From: a virus
DNA length: 47,993 nucleotides
Direction: 5' to 3' (one strand)
IMG/VR virus record: IMGVR_UViG_3300008110_000088
Span: 1 to 47,993 of that record
Shown: in pieces, positions 1 through 8,703 of the stretch
Position numbering within the stretch: the stretch's first letter is position 1
Layout: every line of letters starts with the position of its first letter
Translations under genes and position numbers: made by a program
The notes under the pieces: model-generated
What the model was told of the DNA's origin: nothing
Database searches by the model: none
What the model saw: only the letters and a program-made list of their open reading frames with translations

Positions 1-141
1 CCTATCATCATTGATTACCTCTAATATAGAGTAATTGATATAGTTTGTATCCCAGTAACTGTTATTGCTAAATGAACGATATGTTTCAAACCATCCAACA
101 TTCATATGTTTTCTGGTATCTTTTGGTCTATGTTTAATCAT
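1..141 (-). CDS. Pirin-family protein, N-terminal part (cut by window edge)
   Basis: The frame is open from an ATG at 141 to the left edge, giving 47 residues. The translation follows the N-terminus of pirin-family proteins: a GW(F/L)xTYRSFS stretch near residues 20-28, then ILEVINDDR at the end, matching the usual GW(L)xxxHTFSFA...(L)RVINDDR. Pirins are small bicupin proteins that bind a metal; some are quercetinases or transcription cofactors. The metal-binding histidines would lie beyond the window, so activity cannot be judged. No Shine-Dalgarno sequence precedes the ATG. A consensus late promoter sits 26 bases upstream, overlapping the distal arm of an inverted repeat. The family call rests on a short stretch but the pattern is specific. 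Confidence 0.6.
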   Translation of the reverse strand, partial: MIKHRPKDTRKHMNVGWFETYRSFSNNSYWDTNYINYSILEVINDDR

Positions 142-144
142 TTA

Positions 145-199
145 AAATAACTTATAAAATTTATTGTTATTTATAGTAAATTAATTGGTTGTATTTATT
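145..199 (-). promoter_or_regulatory. Two late promoters and hairpin upstream of the pirin-like gene
   Basis: On the minus strand TATAAATA occupies 175-168, a perfect T4 late octamer, and AATAAATA followed by C occupies 199-192. Seven-base arms GTTATTT (166-172) and AAATAAC (145-151) can pair. The upstream arm overlaps the proximal octamer, so RNA started there would lack it. The downstream arm ends three bases before the ATG. Confidence 0.55.
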
Positions 200-205
200 A
201 TAATC

Positions 206-1591
206 TTATAGACCGTATGTTGACCTGTTAGCGTTAAAGTTCTGTAGTACTTGACTGGCAGTCAATGCAGCATTGTACAATCTTATTATACCTATACGTC
301 CGGTAAAATACTGACTATATTCTCCATTGTTGTAACTGCCTAGATACAAGTTAGATGGTGTATTTAATAGGCTAGATAGGGTATGTGACACAGAACCTAT
401 GCTAGAACCGTTAATGTAAGTTACTAGTGTTTTAGTGGCGCCGTTTGTCCAAACATACACAATATGTACCCAAGTATTAAGCGACATTGTGTAACTTGTA
501 CTGTTGACATAGGAACCTAAACCGTCCCCAAATTGAGCGAACGCGGTGGCTGTAGCTATACGAATTGAATATGACACATCTTGTGAGCCACCTCCGGGAT
601 CAAATTTACCTAGAATAGTTTTAGTTCCAGCACCTGTATTGCTAAGATAAGCCCAGGCTTCCATAGTCCAACTTCCAGATCCAGGTTCTAATAATGCATT
701 ATCCGGAATATTAACCTGACTGTTAGTACCATTATATGTAAAGTACGGATCAGTATAAGTGATGTTGCTCATTGTACCATTTAATCCGTTGCCTGAAATA
801 TCAAACAATGTTGTTCCTGTTCCCGGATAACTTGTAGTTAAATCAGGATTGTAATAAGCGACTAAATTAGTAGTTACACTGAAATATTTAAGAGATAATG
901 CATTATAGTTTTGTGTTATTTCATCCGCAGATAGTGCCCGTCCATATACAGCAGTCATACCAATATCTCCGTACCAGTAGTTGTCACCTAAAGCTACATA
1001 TTCTCCACTGTTGGCGCCATATTGAGCAAATGTTACACCAGTGTTAGTTCCCACAGGTTGTCCGTTGAGATAATAAGTTACTAGTCCGCCGGTGGTATGC
1101 GTAATTGCGATAACAAGCCACTGCATATATGCTATTGATAGATTGTTGCTAAAACCTCCAACGCCATTGGCACTGTAATGTAGTTTAAAGTTTGATCCAT
1201 CAAAGTACATATAGGTATTAAAATTTCTAGTGCCACCATTGGTTCCAAACAAACAACGATATTGACCGGACGAAAAAGAACTGTTGGCCATTCTTGCGGC
1301 CACTATAACAGTCTTACCAGTGTAGGCAACATTAAACTTACTTGCTGTTGTTGAAGCGTACTGTGCACCTGTACCACTAAAAGTAAAGTAGCTGGCAACA
1401 CCGGCACTGTTAAAGGTAGGGTTACCAACTAATATAGCATTGCTGGCATTGTCTGATAAACCAGTCCAGGCTGTTCCTGTGCCAGGATAACTGGCAGCGT
1501 TGCCAGCATCTACATACAACAACGCACCGTTACTATTAAACGAATTGTCATATACATTTACACCCTGTAAAGTTACACCTTGTATAATCAT
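206..1591 (-). CDS. Tandem LamG-like (concanavalin-fold) adhesin/fibre protein
   Basis: This 461-residue protein is made of two similar halves, about residues 20-235 and 240-460. Each begins with a (L)(L/A)YxDxG/NPDLTTSYPGTGT-type motif and continues as a LamG/concanavalin-like jelly roll. The second half has typical features such as SWTMEAWAYL and RIGIIRLYNAALTASQ. The first has the matching GDIGMTAVYGRALSADE. Such Laminin_G_3 domains bind carbohydrate or serve as trimeric fibre tips in phages. The ATG shares bases with the stop of the upstream fibre gene (TAATG, 1589-1593), so the two are translationally coupled and probably assemble together. An exact receptor cannot be inferred. Confidence 0.8.
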   Translation of the reverse strand: MIIQGVTLQGVNVYDNSFNSNGALLYVDAGNAASYPGTGTAWTGLSDNASNAILVGNPTFNSAGVASYFTFSGTGAQYASTTASKFNVAYTGKTVIVAARMANSSFSSGQYRCLFGTNGGTRNFNTYMYFDGSNFKLHYSANGVGGFSNNLSIAYMQWLVIAITHTTGGLVTYYLNGQPVGTNTGVTFAQYGANSGEYVALGDNYWYGDIGMTAVYGRALSADEITQNYNALSLKYFSVTTNLVAYYNPDLTTSYPGTGTTLFDISGNGLNGTMSNITYTDPYFTYNGTNSQVNIPDNALLEPGSGSWTMEAWAYLSNTGAGTKTILGKFDPGGGSQDVSYSIRIATATAFAQFGDGLGSYVNSTSYTMSLNTWVHIVYVWTNGATKTLVTYINGSSIGSVSHTLSSLLNTPSNLYLGSYNNGEYSQYFTGRIGIIRLYNAALTASQVLQNFNANRSTYGL

Positions 1592-4500
1592 TAGATTAAT
1601 CTCTCAATTGAAATCATGTTGTTGTTGAAACTACCGCCTATTTGTAGTGTGATACGATAGGCCCTACTATTTGTAGTATCAGTTAAGATATAAGTTGATG
1701 TATCACCGGTACTGGTGAAGCCCCAATTAAATATTGAGGCAGTAGCAGTTGTTGTCAATGTTCCTGTACCAGCACTGCCGCCACTAGCGGGTGTTGCCAT
1801 ACCATAAGTACCACCTATACTATATGCAAATGATCCAGATACTGTGGCCAAACTCAGGCCACGATTGCCAGTTGTTGTAACAGTAGCCTTGATATTGTCC
1901 ATGGTTACAAAAGTACCAGCATTGACAAAAGCACTTACACGATTGTTAAGCAAGGTTCCAACACCTGAGCTGGCTTGACTCAAATCAATATAAGCACCTT
2001 TGGTACTGCCGTCAAAGAATCTCAATCTATCTTGGTAAACATCAAGAACTACCCGAGTTGATAGTGTAGTATTGGATGCAGGAATGCCTAAATTAATCTC
2101 ACCACCTTCATCACCGCCCATTCTTGGTAAGGTTAAGATACCAGTGTTGTCAAAGGTCATTGTATAACTGCCTGCAACTAGTGACACATTACTACTTGTA
2201 CCCTGAACGTTACCTGTAATACTGATGTTACCAGAAATGTTAGCACCTGTAATATTCCCGGATACATTTAAACTACCTGTAATATTAGCACCAGTATTAG
2301 CAAAACTAGCAACGATACTATTTGATGTTACGCCACCTGCAAAAATCTTAACTGTCTTAGTAGCAACAGTTGTACCTATTGCCAAGTTACCACCTGATTG
2401 ACCTGTAGCACTAGTATTACCTTGAGCATATATGTATGTGTCAGCCGCATACACAATATTACCTAAACTGTTTGTAGGTGTGTTAGCATCGTAACCGCTA
2501 TTGATAATACCAAAGTCAGCGTAGTTTACTGTGTCACTACCATTATCAGCAGTTATTACAAAATCAGCAGTGGCGTCAGTACCAGTACTCTTATTTTGTA
2601 ATGTAACTTGAGTATAGTAATTTACGTTACTATTAAAACTTGCTACTGTATTTGCTAATGGTGTTGTAGTTACACCAACATTCAATGCTCCAATACCAGT
2701 ATTTGCAGTTCCTAATATGTTTGCACCACTAGCACCGGTAACATTCAACTGAGTAGTGATATTAGCAGTTGGAATGTTAGCACCGTTGTTATTTAATGTA
2801 ATAGACCCTGCGCCGCCCGGGCTTTGTAATATACCACTGCCACCAACTTTAATACCACCTGAATATGTTGTTAATATTGTTGATCCGTTAACGTTAGTAA
2901 CTACATTACCTGCTGCCACAGCAATAGTTATATTACTATTACCGTTAGCAAGAGTACCTATAAAATTACCTGCACTAACATTACCTGTCGTACTGATTGT
3001 ATTACTACCAAAACTTGCTAAGAATGTTGCTACATTACTATTTGCATAACTAGTACCTGCTGTTATTCCAGTTAACAGCGATCCATTACCAGTAAAGTAG
3101 TTTGCTGTTACTAAGTTACCTAAATCAGCATTACCACTAGTAATATTAGCAGTTATTGTTAAGCTACTTAATGTACCCAATGATGTGATATTTGGTTGAG
3201 CATTTGTATAGACAGTACCTGCTACCAATGCATTACCAACTTGACCACTTACATTACCGCCGGTTATAGATGTTAATGCACTACCATTACCAATGAAATA
3301 GTTGCCGGTAATATTACCTGTGGATGGTTCAACGGTAGCATAGTTTACATATTTTATAGTGCCATCATATGTCATTATGCTCATAGCACCGGTAGAGGTG
3401 ATATCTTGTATAACTACTGGGGCTGGTAATCCTGTCAATTGACTACCATCACCAATAAAGTAATTTGCAGAAACATTACCTGTGTAAGTTGGAAGATAGT
3501 TAGCAACGTCAGCATTACTATAGCTGCCTCCTAATGATACTTGTGTGCCGTTAGAATAATTAACTGCAAATATGTCACCTGGTAATGTTAAATTACCATC
3601 TGTGCCAAAGTTCCAAGTATTTGTGCCACTAGCATTACCGGATTGTATAGACACATTGCCATCAACATTGACAGTGACATTAGCAAAGTCATCAGTTCCA
3701 AGAATTACAGTTTCACCGTTTCCAGCAATATGAATGTCTGGGCCACCGGTTAGATAGATATCTAAATAAGCACTACTATTAGTAGAATCAGGTTGTAACT
3801 TTAAGTTGCTAGTACCTATAACAATATTATCGTCAAATGTAACATTACCTGTATTACTGCCTCCACCAATTGATACTTGTGTACCGTTAGCATAGTTAAC
3901 AGCAAATGTGTTACCTGGTAATGTTAAATTGCCATCTATGTCAAATACCCAGTTGGATTCAATAAAGTTGTTGTTGCCTTGATTGGCTTGTTCATTGTAT
4001 TGGGTGATAACAAATGTGCCACCGGTGCCTCCAGACACGGTAATAACATCACCATCAACATATCCTGTGCCCGGATCTACTACATCAGCATTTGTTAATT
4101 GGTTACTCAATCCATAGCCTATGCCTACAGTCATTCCTGTGCCTGAACCACCAGTGGTTGCCTTCAAAGCACTTCCAGTATCATATCCACTGCCGCCAGT
4201 GAGTATGGTACAAATATTAAATTGTCCGCCAGCTGTTAAGGTTAACCCTTCTAGATTGATCAATCTGCCATCTGTTCCAAAGGTCCAAGCTGCTGTGTCA
4301 TACGGGGAAGTTGGTTGGGATGCTTGTACTTCTACATTGCCACCATTGACTAATTTAACATATTGATAATCACTGCCGAGATACAGTTCAGTTGGTCCGC
4401 CGCCTGCGGTTAAGTGTACGTGATCACCTTCAGCGGTGCCTGTGGGATAAATCAATAATGCTTGGTTATCATTAGCACCACCAGCAGGTGTGAGTTTTAT

Positions 4501-5892
4501 AGCACCAGTAAGTCCACCACCTTCAGCAATGGTACCACCCGCGGGTAATGTCAAGTTACCATCACTACCAAATTCCCAAGTGTTGTCATTGCTACTGATA
4601 GAAACATTGCCGCCTTGAATAGTTAAGTCAGTATATGTACCAACCCCTACAGCATTGCCGCCACTAACATAAGCAGTCCAAGTTGTGCCATCTACTGGTG
4701 TTGTTAATGTAGCATCTGTATAAAGTTGGAATTCATTTGGGTTTGTTGCTTGGTAACCCCAAACACCGTTAGCCTCGGTTGTACCAGTTACACCTGAGAT
4801 TGTTACCTCACCCTGCACAGGATCTCCAAACACCGGATCTGCTAGAGTGACAATTACGGTAGCATTGCCAGTGGTGATACCTGTTATTGCCGAACTAAAA
4901 TCTAGACTGATAGTAACCGATTCAATATTTCCTTCCGATACTATTAAGTTACCGGGTAATGTTAAATTACCGTTGCCGTCAAATATCCATTGTTTTGTGT
5001 TTGCATCTTGATTGGTGACTATGTTAACTGGTGCTGAATATCCATTAGCGCCACCGCCGTTCTCAGTCCAAGCACGCACGGTTATGCCATCATTGTCTTG
5101 GCGAACTTGACTGTTCACACCGTTGGCATTAGCACCATAGTCCCATACTAGGCCACGATTAACACCTGCGCCTGCTACATTCCCTTCAAATACAACATTG
5201 CCATCAACATCTAGTGCAAATGAATTGTTACCGTTAACTAAACTGTTTCCACCTACACCTATAGGCACAACACTACCATTTGCATAAAAATAATTATCAG
5301 TGTAAATTGCATTAGCAGTTAAATTACCACTAACATTAGCAGTTGTCAATGATGTTAATCCAGTACTACTAATATTATAAATGTAAGCGGTGTTTGATAT
5401 TATTAAATTGCTGCCATTTACATTACCTGTATAGGTAGGCAAGTAATTAGCAACATTAGTGTTGCCATAATTTAAATTAATATCAGTCCACGATATATTA
5501 CCAAGACCATCAGTAGTTAATACATCTCCTATATTACCACCTGTGATTTTTAATTTAGATATGTTTGTCGTAAGTTTGCCTAAAATCTCGCCGCTTACTC
5601 GTATATTGCCTAATATGCCAAGTGTTCTTATTTTAGCATTCCAAACTAAATTATTATCGCCACCAAATCTATTACCTTTGTTGAATTGTATTTGTCCGTT
5701 GGAACCACCAGGATCATTGAATATCTGTAACTCAGGAGTTCCGTATAAAGGAGGATCCGTGTAATCAATGATTACTGTCTTTTTCTCTCTTGTATCATAA
5801 TCAGCCACATTAGAGGTTAATGTGTTATTTGGTTGAGGTGATAAACCTGGATCTTGATTTGGGTCTATTATTGTTCTTGGATCCGTTGCCAT
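1591..5892 (-). CDS. Large repeat-built tail fibre protein (1433 aa)
   Basis: This low-complexity, Gly/Asn/Thr-rich protein is built from repeated modules. Five copies of WxFxxDGNLTLPG-type units are encoded near 4951-4992, 4543-4582, 4261-4290, 3915-3953 and 3579-3619. ANYLPTYTGNV occurs at least twice, and YF(I/T)GNGS(A/L)LTxI units recur. The ANALVAGTVYTNAQPNITSL block is shared in form with the 1480-residue fibre at 24629-29071. Such repeats are characteristic of fibres of aquatic T4-like phages and form trimeric beta-structured shafts. The N-terminus (about 90 residues) is not repetitive and probably attaches to the virion. A good Shine-Dalgarno (AAGGAA) lies 5 bases before the ATG. It is coupled to the LamG-like gene downstream. 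No intramolecular chaperone domain was recognised. Confidence 0.85.
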   Translation of the reverse strand: MATDPRTIIDPNQDPGLSPQPNNTLTSNVADYDTREKKTVIIDYTDPPLYGTPELQIFNDPGGSNGQIQFNKGNRFGGDNNLVWNAKIRTLGILGNIRVSGEILGKLTTNISKLKITGGNIGDVLTTDGLGNISWTDINLNYGNTNVANYLPTYTGNVNGSNLIISNTAYIYNISSTGLTSLTTANVSGNLTANAIYTDNYFYANGSVVPIGVGGNSLVNGNNSFALDVDGNVVFEGNVAGAGVNRGLVWDYGANANGVNSQVRQDNDGITVRAWTENGGGANGYSAPVNIVTNQDANTKQWIFDGNGNLTLPGNLIVSEGNIESVTISLDFSSAITGITTGNATVIVTLADPVFGDPVQGEVTISGVTGTTEANGVWGYQATNPNEFQLYTDATLTTPVDGTTWTAYVSGGNAVGVGTYTDLTIQGGNVSISSNDNTWEFGSDGNLTLPAGGTIAEGGGLTGAIKLTPAGGANDNQALLIYPTGTAEGDHVHLTAGGGPTELYLGSDYQYVKLVNGGNVEVQASQPTSPYDTAAWTFGTDGRLINLEGLTLTAGGQFNICTILTGGSGYDTGSALKATTGGSGTGMTVGIGYGLSNQLTNADVVDPGTGYVDGDVITVSGGTGGTFVITQYNEQANQGNNNFIESNWVFDIDGNLTLPGNTFAVNYANGTQVSIGGGSNTGNVTFDDNIVIGTSNLKLQPDSTNSSAYLDIYLTGGPDIHIAGNGETVILGTDDFANVTVNVDGNVSIQSGNASGTNTWNFGTDGNLTLPGDIFAVNYSNGTQVSLGGSYSNADVANYLPTYTGNVSANYFIGDGSQLTGLPAPVVIQDITSTGAMSIMTYDGTIKYVNYATVEPSTGNITGNYFIGNGSALTSITGGNVSGQVGNALVAGTVYTNAQPNITSLGTLSSLTITANITSGNADLGNLVTANYFTGNGSLLTGITAGTSYANSNVATFLASFGSNTISTTGNVSAGNFIGTLANGNSNITIAVAAGNVVTNVNGSTILTTYSGGIKVGGSGILQSPGGAGSITLNNNGANIPTANITTQLNVTGASGANILGTANTGIGALNVGVTTTPLANTVASFNSNVNYYTQVTLQNKSTGTDATADFVITADNGSDTVNYADFGIINSGYDANTPTNSLGNIVYAADTYIYAQGNTSATGQSGGNLAIGTTVATKTVKIFAGGVTSNSIVASFANTGANITGSLNVSGNITGANISGNISITGNVQGTSSNVSLVAGSYTMTFDNTGILTLPRMGGDEGGEINLGIPASNTTLSTRVVLDVYQDRLRFFDGSTKGAYIDLSQASSGVGTLLNNRVSAFVNAGTFVTMDNIKATVTTTGNRGLSLATVSGSFAYSIGGTYGMATPASGGSAGTGTLTTTATASIFNWGFTSTGDTSTYILTDTTNSRAYRITLQIGGSFNNNMISIERLI
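3530..3950 (-). repeat. Tandem duplicated fibre module
   Basis: Two closely similar coding segments, roughly 3536-3606 and 3871-3942, repeat the same run: Thr-Gln-Val, an AVNY(A/S)NGTQVS block, then a NLTLPG block. The divergence is mostly at third codon positions, so this looks like an internal duplication kept under selection at the protein level. Confidence 0.6.
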
Positions 5893-5900
5893 ATATTTCC

Positions 5901-7592
5901 TTATTTTCTCAACAAGGGAGGAATTCCTGCCCTACTTACTTTAAAATTAAATGCTTTTGCATTCTTCTTAATTGTATCTGGTTTAACATCTACCGTTAAT
6001 GCCGTTTTAAATCTTGGATCGTTTTTTTCTTTTTCACTGGGTATATATCCTGAAACTTCTGCTACATTCTGTTTTAATTTTGTTAACTCATATGCAATTT
6101 GGTCGCCATGGTCTTCAGCATATGGTTCATATCCCCATGCTGTTGCATAACGCTGAACTAGTCTGTTGTATAATTTTGCACGACTTTCTCTGTTTTGTCC
6201 CGGTTGAACATCTTTGTTAGCTGAGAATGTCAAACGCCATGGTTTATATTTTTTAATAAATTTTTGCATGGCTGTTAACACTGTAGCAAACACTCGTTGA
6301 GCATCACCTTCGCCAGTGACTTCTTGGCTGTTGTTTCTGTAAAATTCAACTTGCCACTCATCACCCTGATTGTTAAACATGATACTAATATTAGTACCAT
6401 CGGGCAGTTTGGCTAACATATCAACATCGCCATACTCACTCTTTTCTGATTTGGTCTTGTACGGTTGGTCAAATACTTCATTTACATTGTATGTAGGATC
6501 AGTCTTTTGACGTTTTATATTCTTAGGTTGATTAGGATCAACTGGATCAATGTCTGTTGTTGTTAATCCAGTCTTCTTTAAAGCATCAATATACTTATGT
6601 TCTTCCTCTTCACTGCCAAACGCCATAATAGTGCTAGGAGGTCCCTTACCAAAGTCATGTTTACCTAATCCTTTAAGATTACTGATATGTTGACCTAACT
6701 TATACCAATCATACACATCACTAACATCTACTTTGACCGTACCTGCAGGCATAGTTGGTTTAGTCTCTGGACCAGGAGGAGGTCCATTTGGATCGTAATC
6801 TTCTTCAGTTTTAAATCTAGTAAACTCATTAGCCAAACTATCTGCTAAATCATTTCTTTTTACTTTTCTAATTACTTTATTTTCAGGTAAACTTAGTCTT
6901 TCACTATGTAACTCATCTAGTTTTTCATATAGTCTTTTAATAATACCCTGTGTACGCAATGCTTTGAATGCTAAATTCTCTGGTCCAAACTCACCATTTA
7001 AATCTAATCCAGCTTGGCGATATTTCTTAATAGTTTTCAATACGCCCTGTATCTTTTCATAACTATTAGAACGTAGGGCAAATTCTGCTAGTTTGGCTAT
7101 TTTCTTAAATTTTGCTTTGGCTGCTACTTGGTCAAGGTTAGCTTTACGCTTTCTAGGTAATTTAATCCATTTATTGTTTAATATACTATACTCACCCAAA
7201 CTTATTACAGGTTCATTTGCATCCTGTACATATAATTCTACTTCATACCCGTTAATTACTATATCATGTTGGTCATTATATACTATCTTTTTAGCGTCAA
7301 ATAACTCACGGTATACGTCATCGTCAGTAAAACCAGTCATATCAACTAAAATATGTAGGTCTATATCGCTGTGTTTAGTATACGAATAGGCTGCGTTGCT
7401 TCCAGATAATGTTATATCCTTAACGTCTAAATCGTCTATTCCCAAATGTTCTATGAAATCGTCAGCTATAATTAGTAATTGTTGGCGAACTTCGTCATTC
7501 ATATGATCACCGTCAAATATAGCTTGATTTAAATCGGTATGAAAGTATAATGCGTCACTTAGCTTGAAATCGTGTAATTCTTTAAGGTCCAT
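5901..7592 (-). CDS. Pol-beta-type nucleotidyltransferase-domain protein
   Basis: The N-terminal domain carries the nucleotidyltransferase signature: GSNAAYSYTKHSDIDLHIL at residues 64-82, with the DxD pair D76/D78. A candidate third carboxylate is E120, in YEVELYV. The family transfers a nucleotide to protein, RNA or small molecules; the substrate here is unknown. The middle region is Lys-rich and the C-terminal part has an SRAKLYNRLVQRYA stretch seen in other phage proteins, with no function I can assign. I start at the ATG at 7592. The longer frame begins inside the terminator of the upstream gene. There is no Shine-Dalgarno, and a late promoter lies only 4 bases upstream, so the late mRNA may be leaderless. 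The length is 563 residues. Confidence 0.75.
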   Translation of the reverse strand: MDLKELHDFKLSDALYFHTDLNQAIFDGDHMNDEVRQQLLIIADDFIEHLGIDDLDVKDITLSGSNAAYSYTKHSDIDLHILVDMTGFTDDDVYRELFDAKKIVYNDQHDIVINGYEVELYVQDANEPVISLGEYSILNNKWIKLPRKRKANLDQVAAKAKFKKIAKLAEFALRSNSYEKIQGVLKTIKKYRQAGLDLNGEFGPENLAFKALRTQGIIKRLYEKLDELHSERLSLPENKVIRKVKRNDLADSLANEFTRFKTEEDYDPNGPPPGPETKPTMPAGTVKVDVSDVYDWYKLGQHISNLKGLGKHDFGKGPPSTIMAFGSEEEEHKYIDALKKTGLTTTDIDPVDPNQPKNIKRQKTDPTYNVNEVFDQPYKTKSEKSEYGDVDMLAKLPDGTNISIMFNNQGDEWQVEFYRNNSQEVTGEGDAQRVFATVLTAMQKFIKKYKPWRLTFSANKDVQPGQNRESRAKLYNRLVQRYATAWGYEPYAEDHGDQIAYELTKLKQNVAEVSGYIPSEKEKNDPRFKTALTVDVKPDTIKKNAKAFNFKVSRAGIPPLLRK

Positions 7593-7606
7593 AATGTATT
7601 TATGAA
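7588..7606 (-). promoter_or_regulatory. Late promoter overlapping a start-codon hairpin
   Basis: CATAAATA followed by C lies at 7604-7597 on the minus strand, 4 bases before the ATG at 7592. The bases TCCATAA (7588-7594) and TTATGAA (7600-7606) pair over seven positions, allowing one G-U in RNA, so the ATG sits in the downstream arm. The spacing puts transcription start at or next to the start codon. Confidence 0.5.
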
Positions 7607-7627
7607 AAAAGGCTGTCAATGACAGCC
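7605..7627 (-). terminator. Rho-independent terminator of the glycosyltransferase gene
   Basis: On the minus strand a GGCTGTC / GACAGCC stem (7627-7621 with 7617-7611) with a three-base loop is followed by six T residues (7610-7605). It lies 28 bases after the stop at 7655 and is directly followed by the next late promoter. Confidence 0.85.
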
Positions 7628-7654
7628 CTTTAAGGTTAGTTTAAATTTTAAAGT

Positions 7655-8653
7655 TTAAATTTTCTTGCTAGCAGCTTTTTTAGCAGTAGCTTTCTTTGGA
7701 GTAGCATCTACTGGAGCAGCTACAGCAGGAACACTAGGTTGCTCTACAGCCGGAGCCTGTGCTTGTTGTGCTTCTAGTGCTTGCTTCTTCTTCAATTCTT
7801 CAATGTACATAGGACCAATTGTGTTCAACAAGTTGTCCTGATTTTCCATACAGAATACATAACTACCACTGTGGCGTAACAATACACGCTTGTCAACATA
7901 TACCTTACCGCCGATATCACGCCAGTTTTCACAGAATGTCCAGTCTTCGCTGTAGTAACGACCTTGACGCACTGCTGTGTCAAAGTATGTTTTCAAGTGT
8001 TGGTCAAATTTGGGGTCAAGTCCGATATCATTCTTATACGGCTTAACTGCTGGATGAGATTTAAGTTTATCAAATACATGACGCTTCATCAACAAGAATC
8101 CTGTACCTGCTTTACTTACTTCTTGGAATCCATCTGGGCCTTCTTCTGCACCCTCAAATCCATTGACTACCCACTTGATCGGCATAGTCTTCATTGGATA
8201 TAGTCCACCGATAACATCAACATTACGATTCAACAATACTAGCAAGTGCCATGGCTCCCAACCAATATCTGCGTCAACAAAGAACAAGTGTGTTGATTCT
8301 TTTTGATCTAAGAACTTAGCAGTTAATGTATTACGGGCACGACTGATAAGACTTTCATTAACCATTGTTTCCAATGTCCAGTCAATACCAAGTTGACGGG
8401 CCGTATTTGCCCACTTAATAAATGACATGAATGTACTCTCAGTCAACATGCCACCATAGCAGGGCATTGCGATGTGTACACGGGTAGTACGTAGATAATC
8501 TACATCTACTTGCACTTGACCCGGTTGCGGGGCTTGCTGTGCGGGTTGTTGTGCTTGGTCAGCTATTTCCTGAACCTTTTCAACGGGTACAGTTTTTGCT
8601 TCTTTTGTTGCTGCCTTTGCGGTAGCTTTTGTAGTTGGTTTTTTTGTTGCCAT
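7655..8653 (-). CDS. GT-A fold glycosyltransferase with Lys/Ala-rich tails
   Basis: The core, about residues 57-270, matches phage GT-A glycosyltransferases. It opens with VHIAMPCYGG, then SLISRARNTL, then the nucleotide-sugar/metal DxD site in HLFFVDADIGW (D127, D129). VIGGLYPMK and a late SEDWTFC segment (235-241) follow. It probably moves a sugar from a nucleotide donor to a virion, DNA or host acceptor; the acceptor is unknown. Unusually, both ends are histone H1-like: residues 1-20 and 319-332 are almost only Lys, Ala and Thr. Shine-Dalgarno AGAGGA precedes the ATG at good spacing. A weak late-promoter-like TGTAAATA lies at 8684-8677. A strong terminator follows. Confidence 0.8.
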   Translation of the reverse strand: MATKKPTTKATAKAATKEAKTVPVEKVQEIADQAQQPAQQAPQPGQVQVDVDYLRTTRVHIAMPCYGGMLTESTFMSFIKWANTARQLGIDWTLETMVNESLISRARNTLTAKFLDQKESTHLFFVDADIGWEPWHLLVLLNRNVDVIGGLYPMKTMPIKWVVNGFEGAEEGPDGFQEVSKAGTGFLLMKRHVFDKLKSHPAVKPYKNDIGLDPKFDQHLKTYFDTAVRQGRYYSEDWTFCENWRDIGGKVYVDKRVLLRHSGSYVFCMENQDNLLNTIGPMYIEELKKKQALEAQQAQAPAVEQPSVPAVAAPVDATPKKATAKKAASKKI

Positions 8654-8703
8654 ATGGTCCTCTTAAATGATAGTAATATTTACAACTTGAGGGCCAAGCC
8701 GAA

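Noticed and set aside
206-5892. Diversity-generating retroelement target in the fibre/adhesin pair
   Set aside because: No reverse transcriptase or template/variable repeat pair was found in the window.
7593-7619. Longer start for the nucleotidyltransferase gene (TTG at 7619)
   Set aside because: It lies inside the terminator stem and late promoter; the ATG at 7592 matches the expected protein start.
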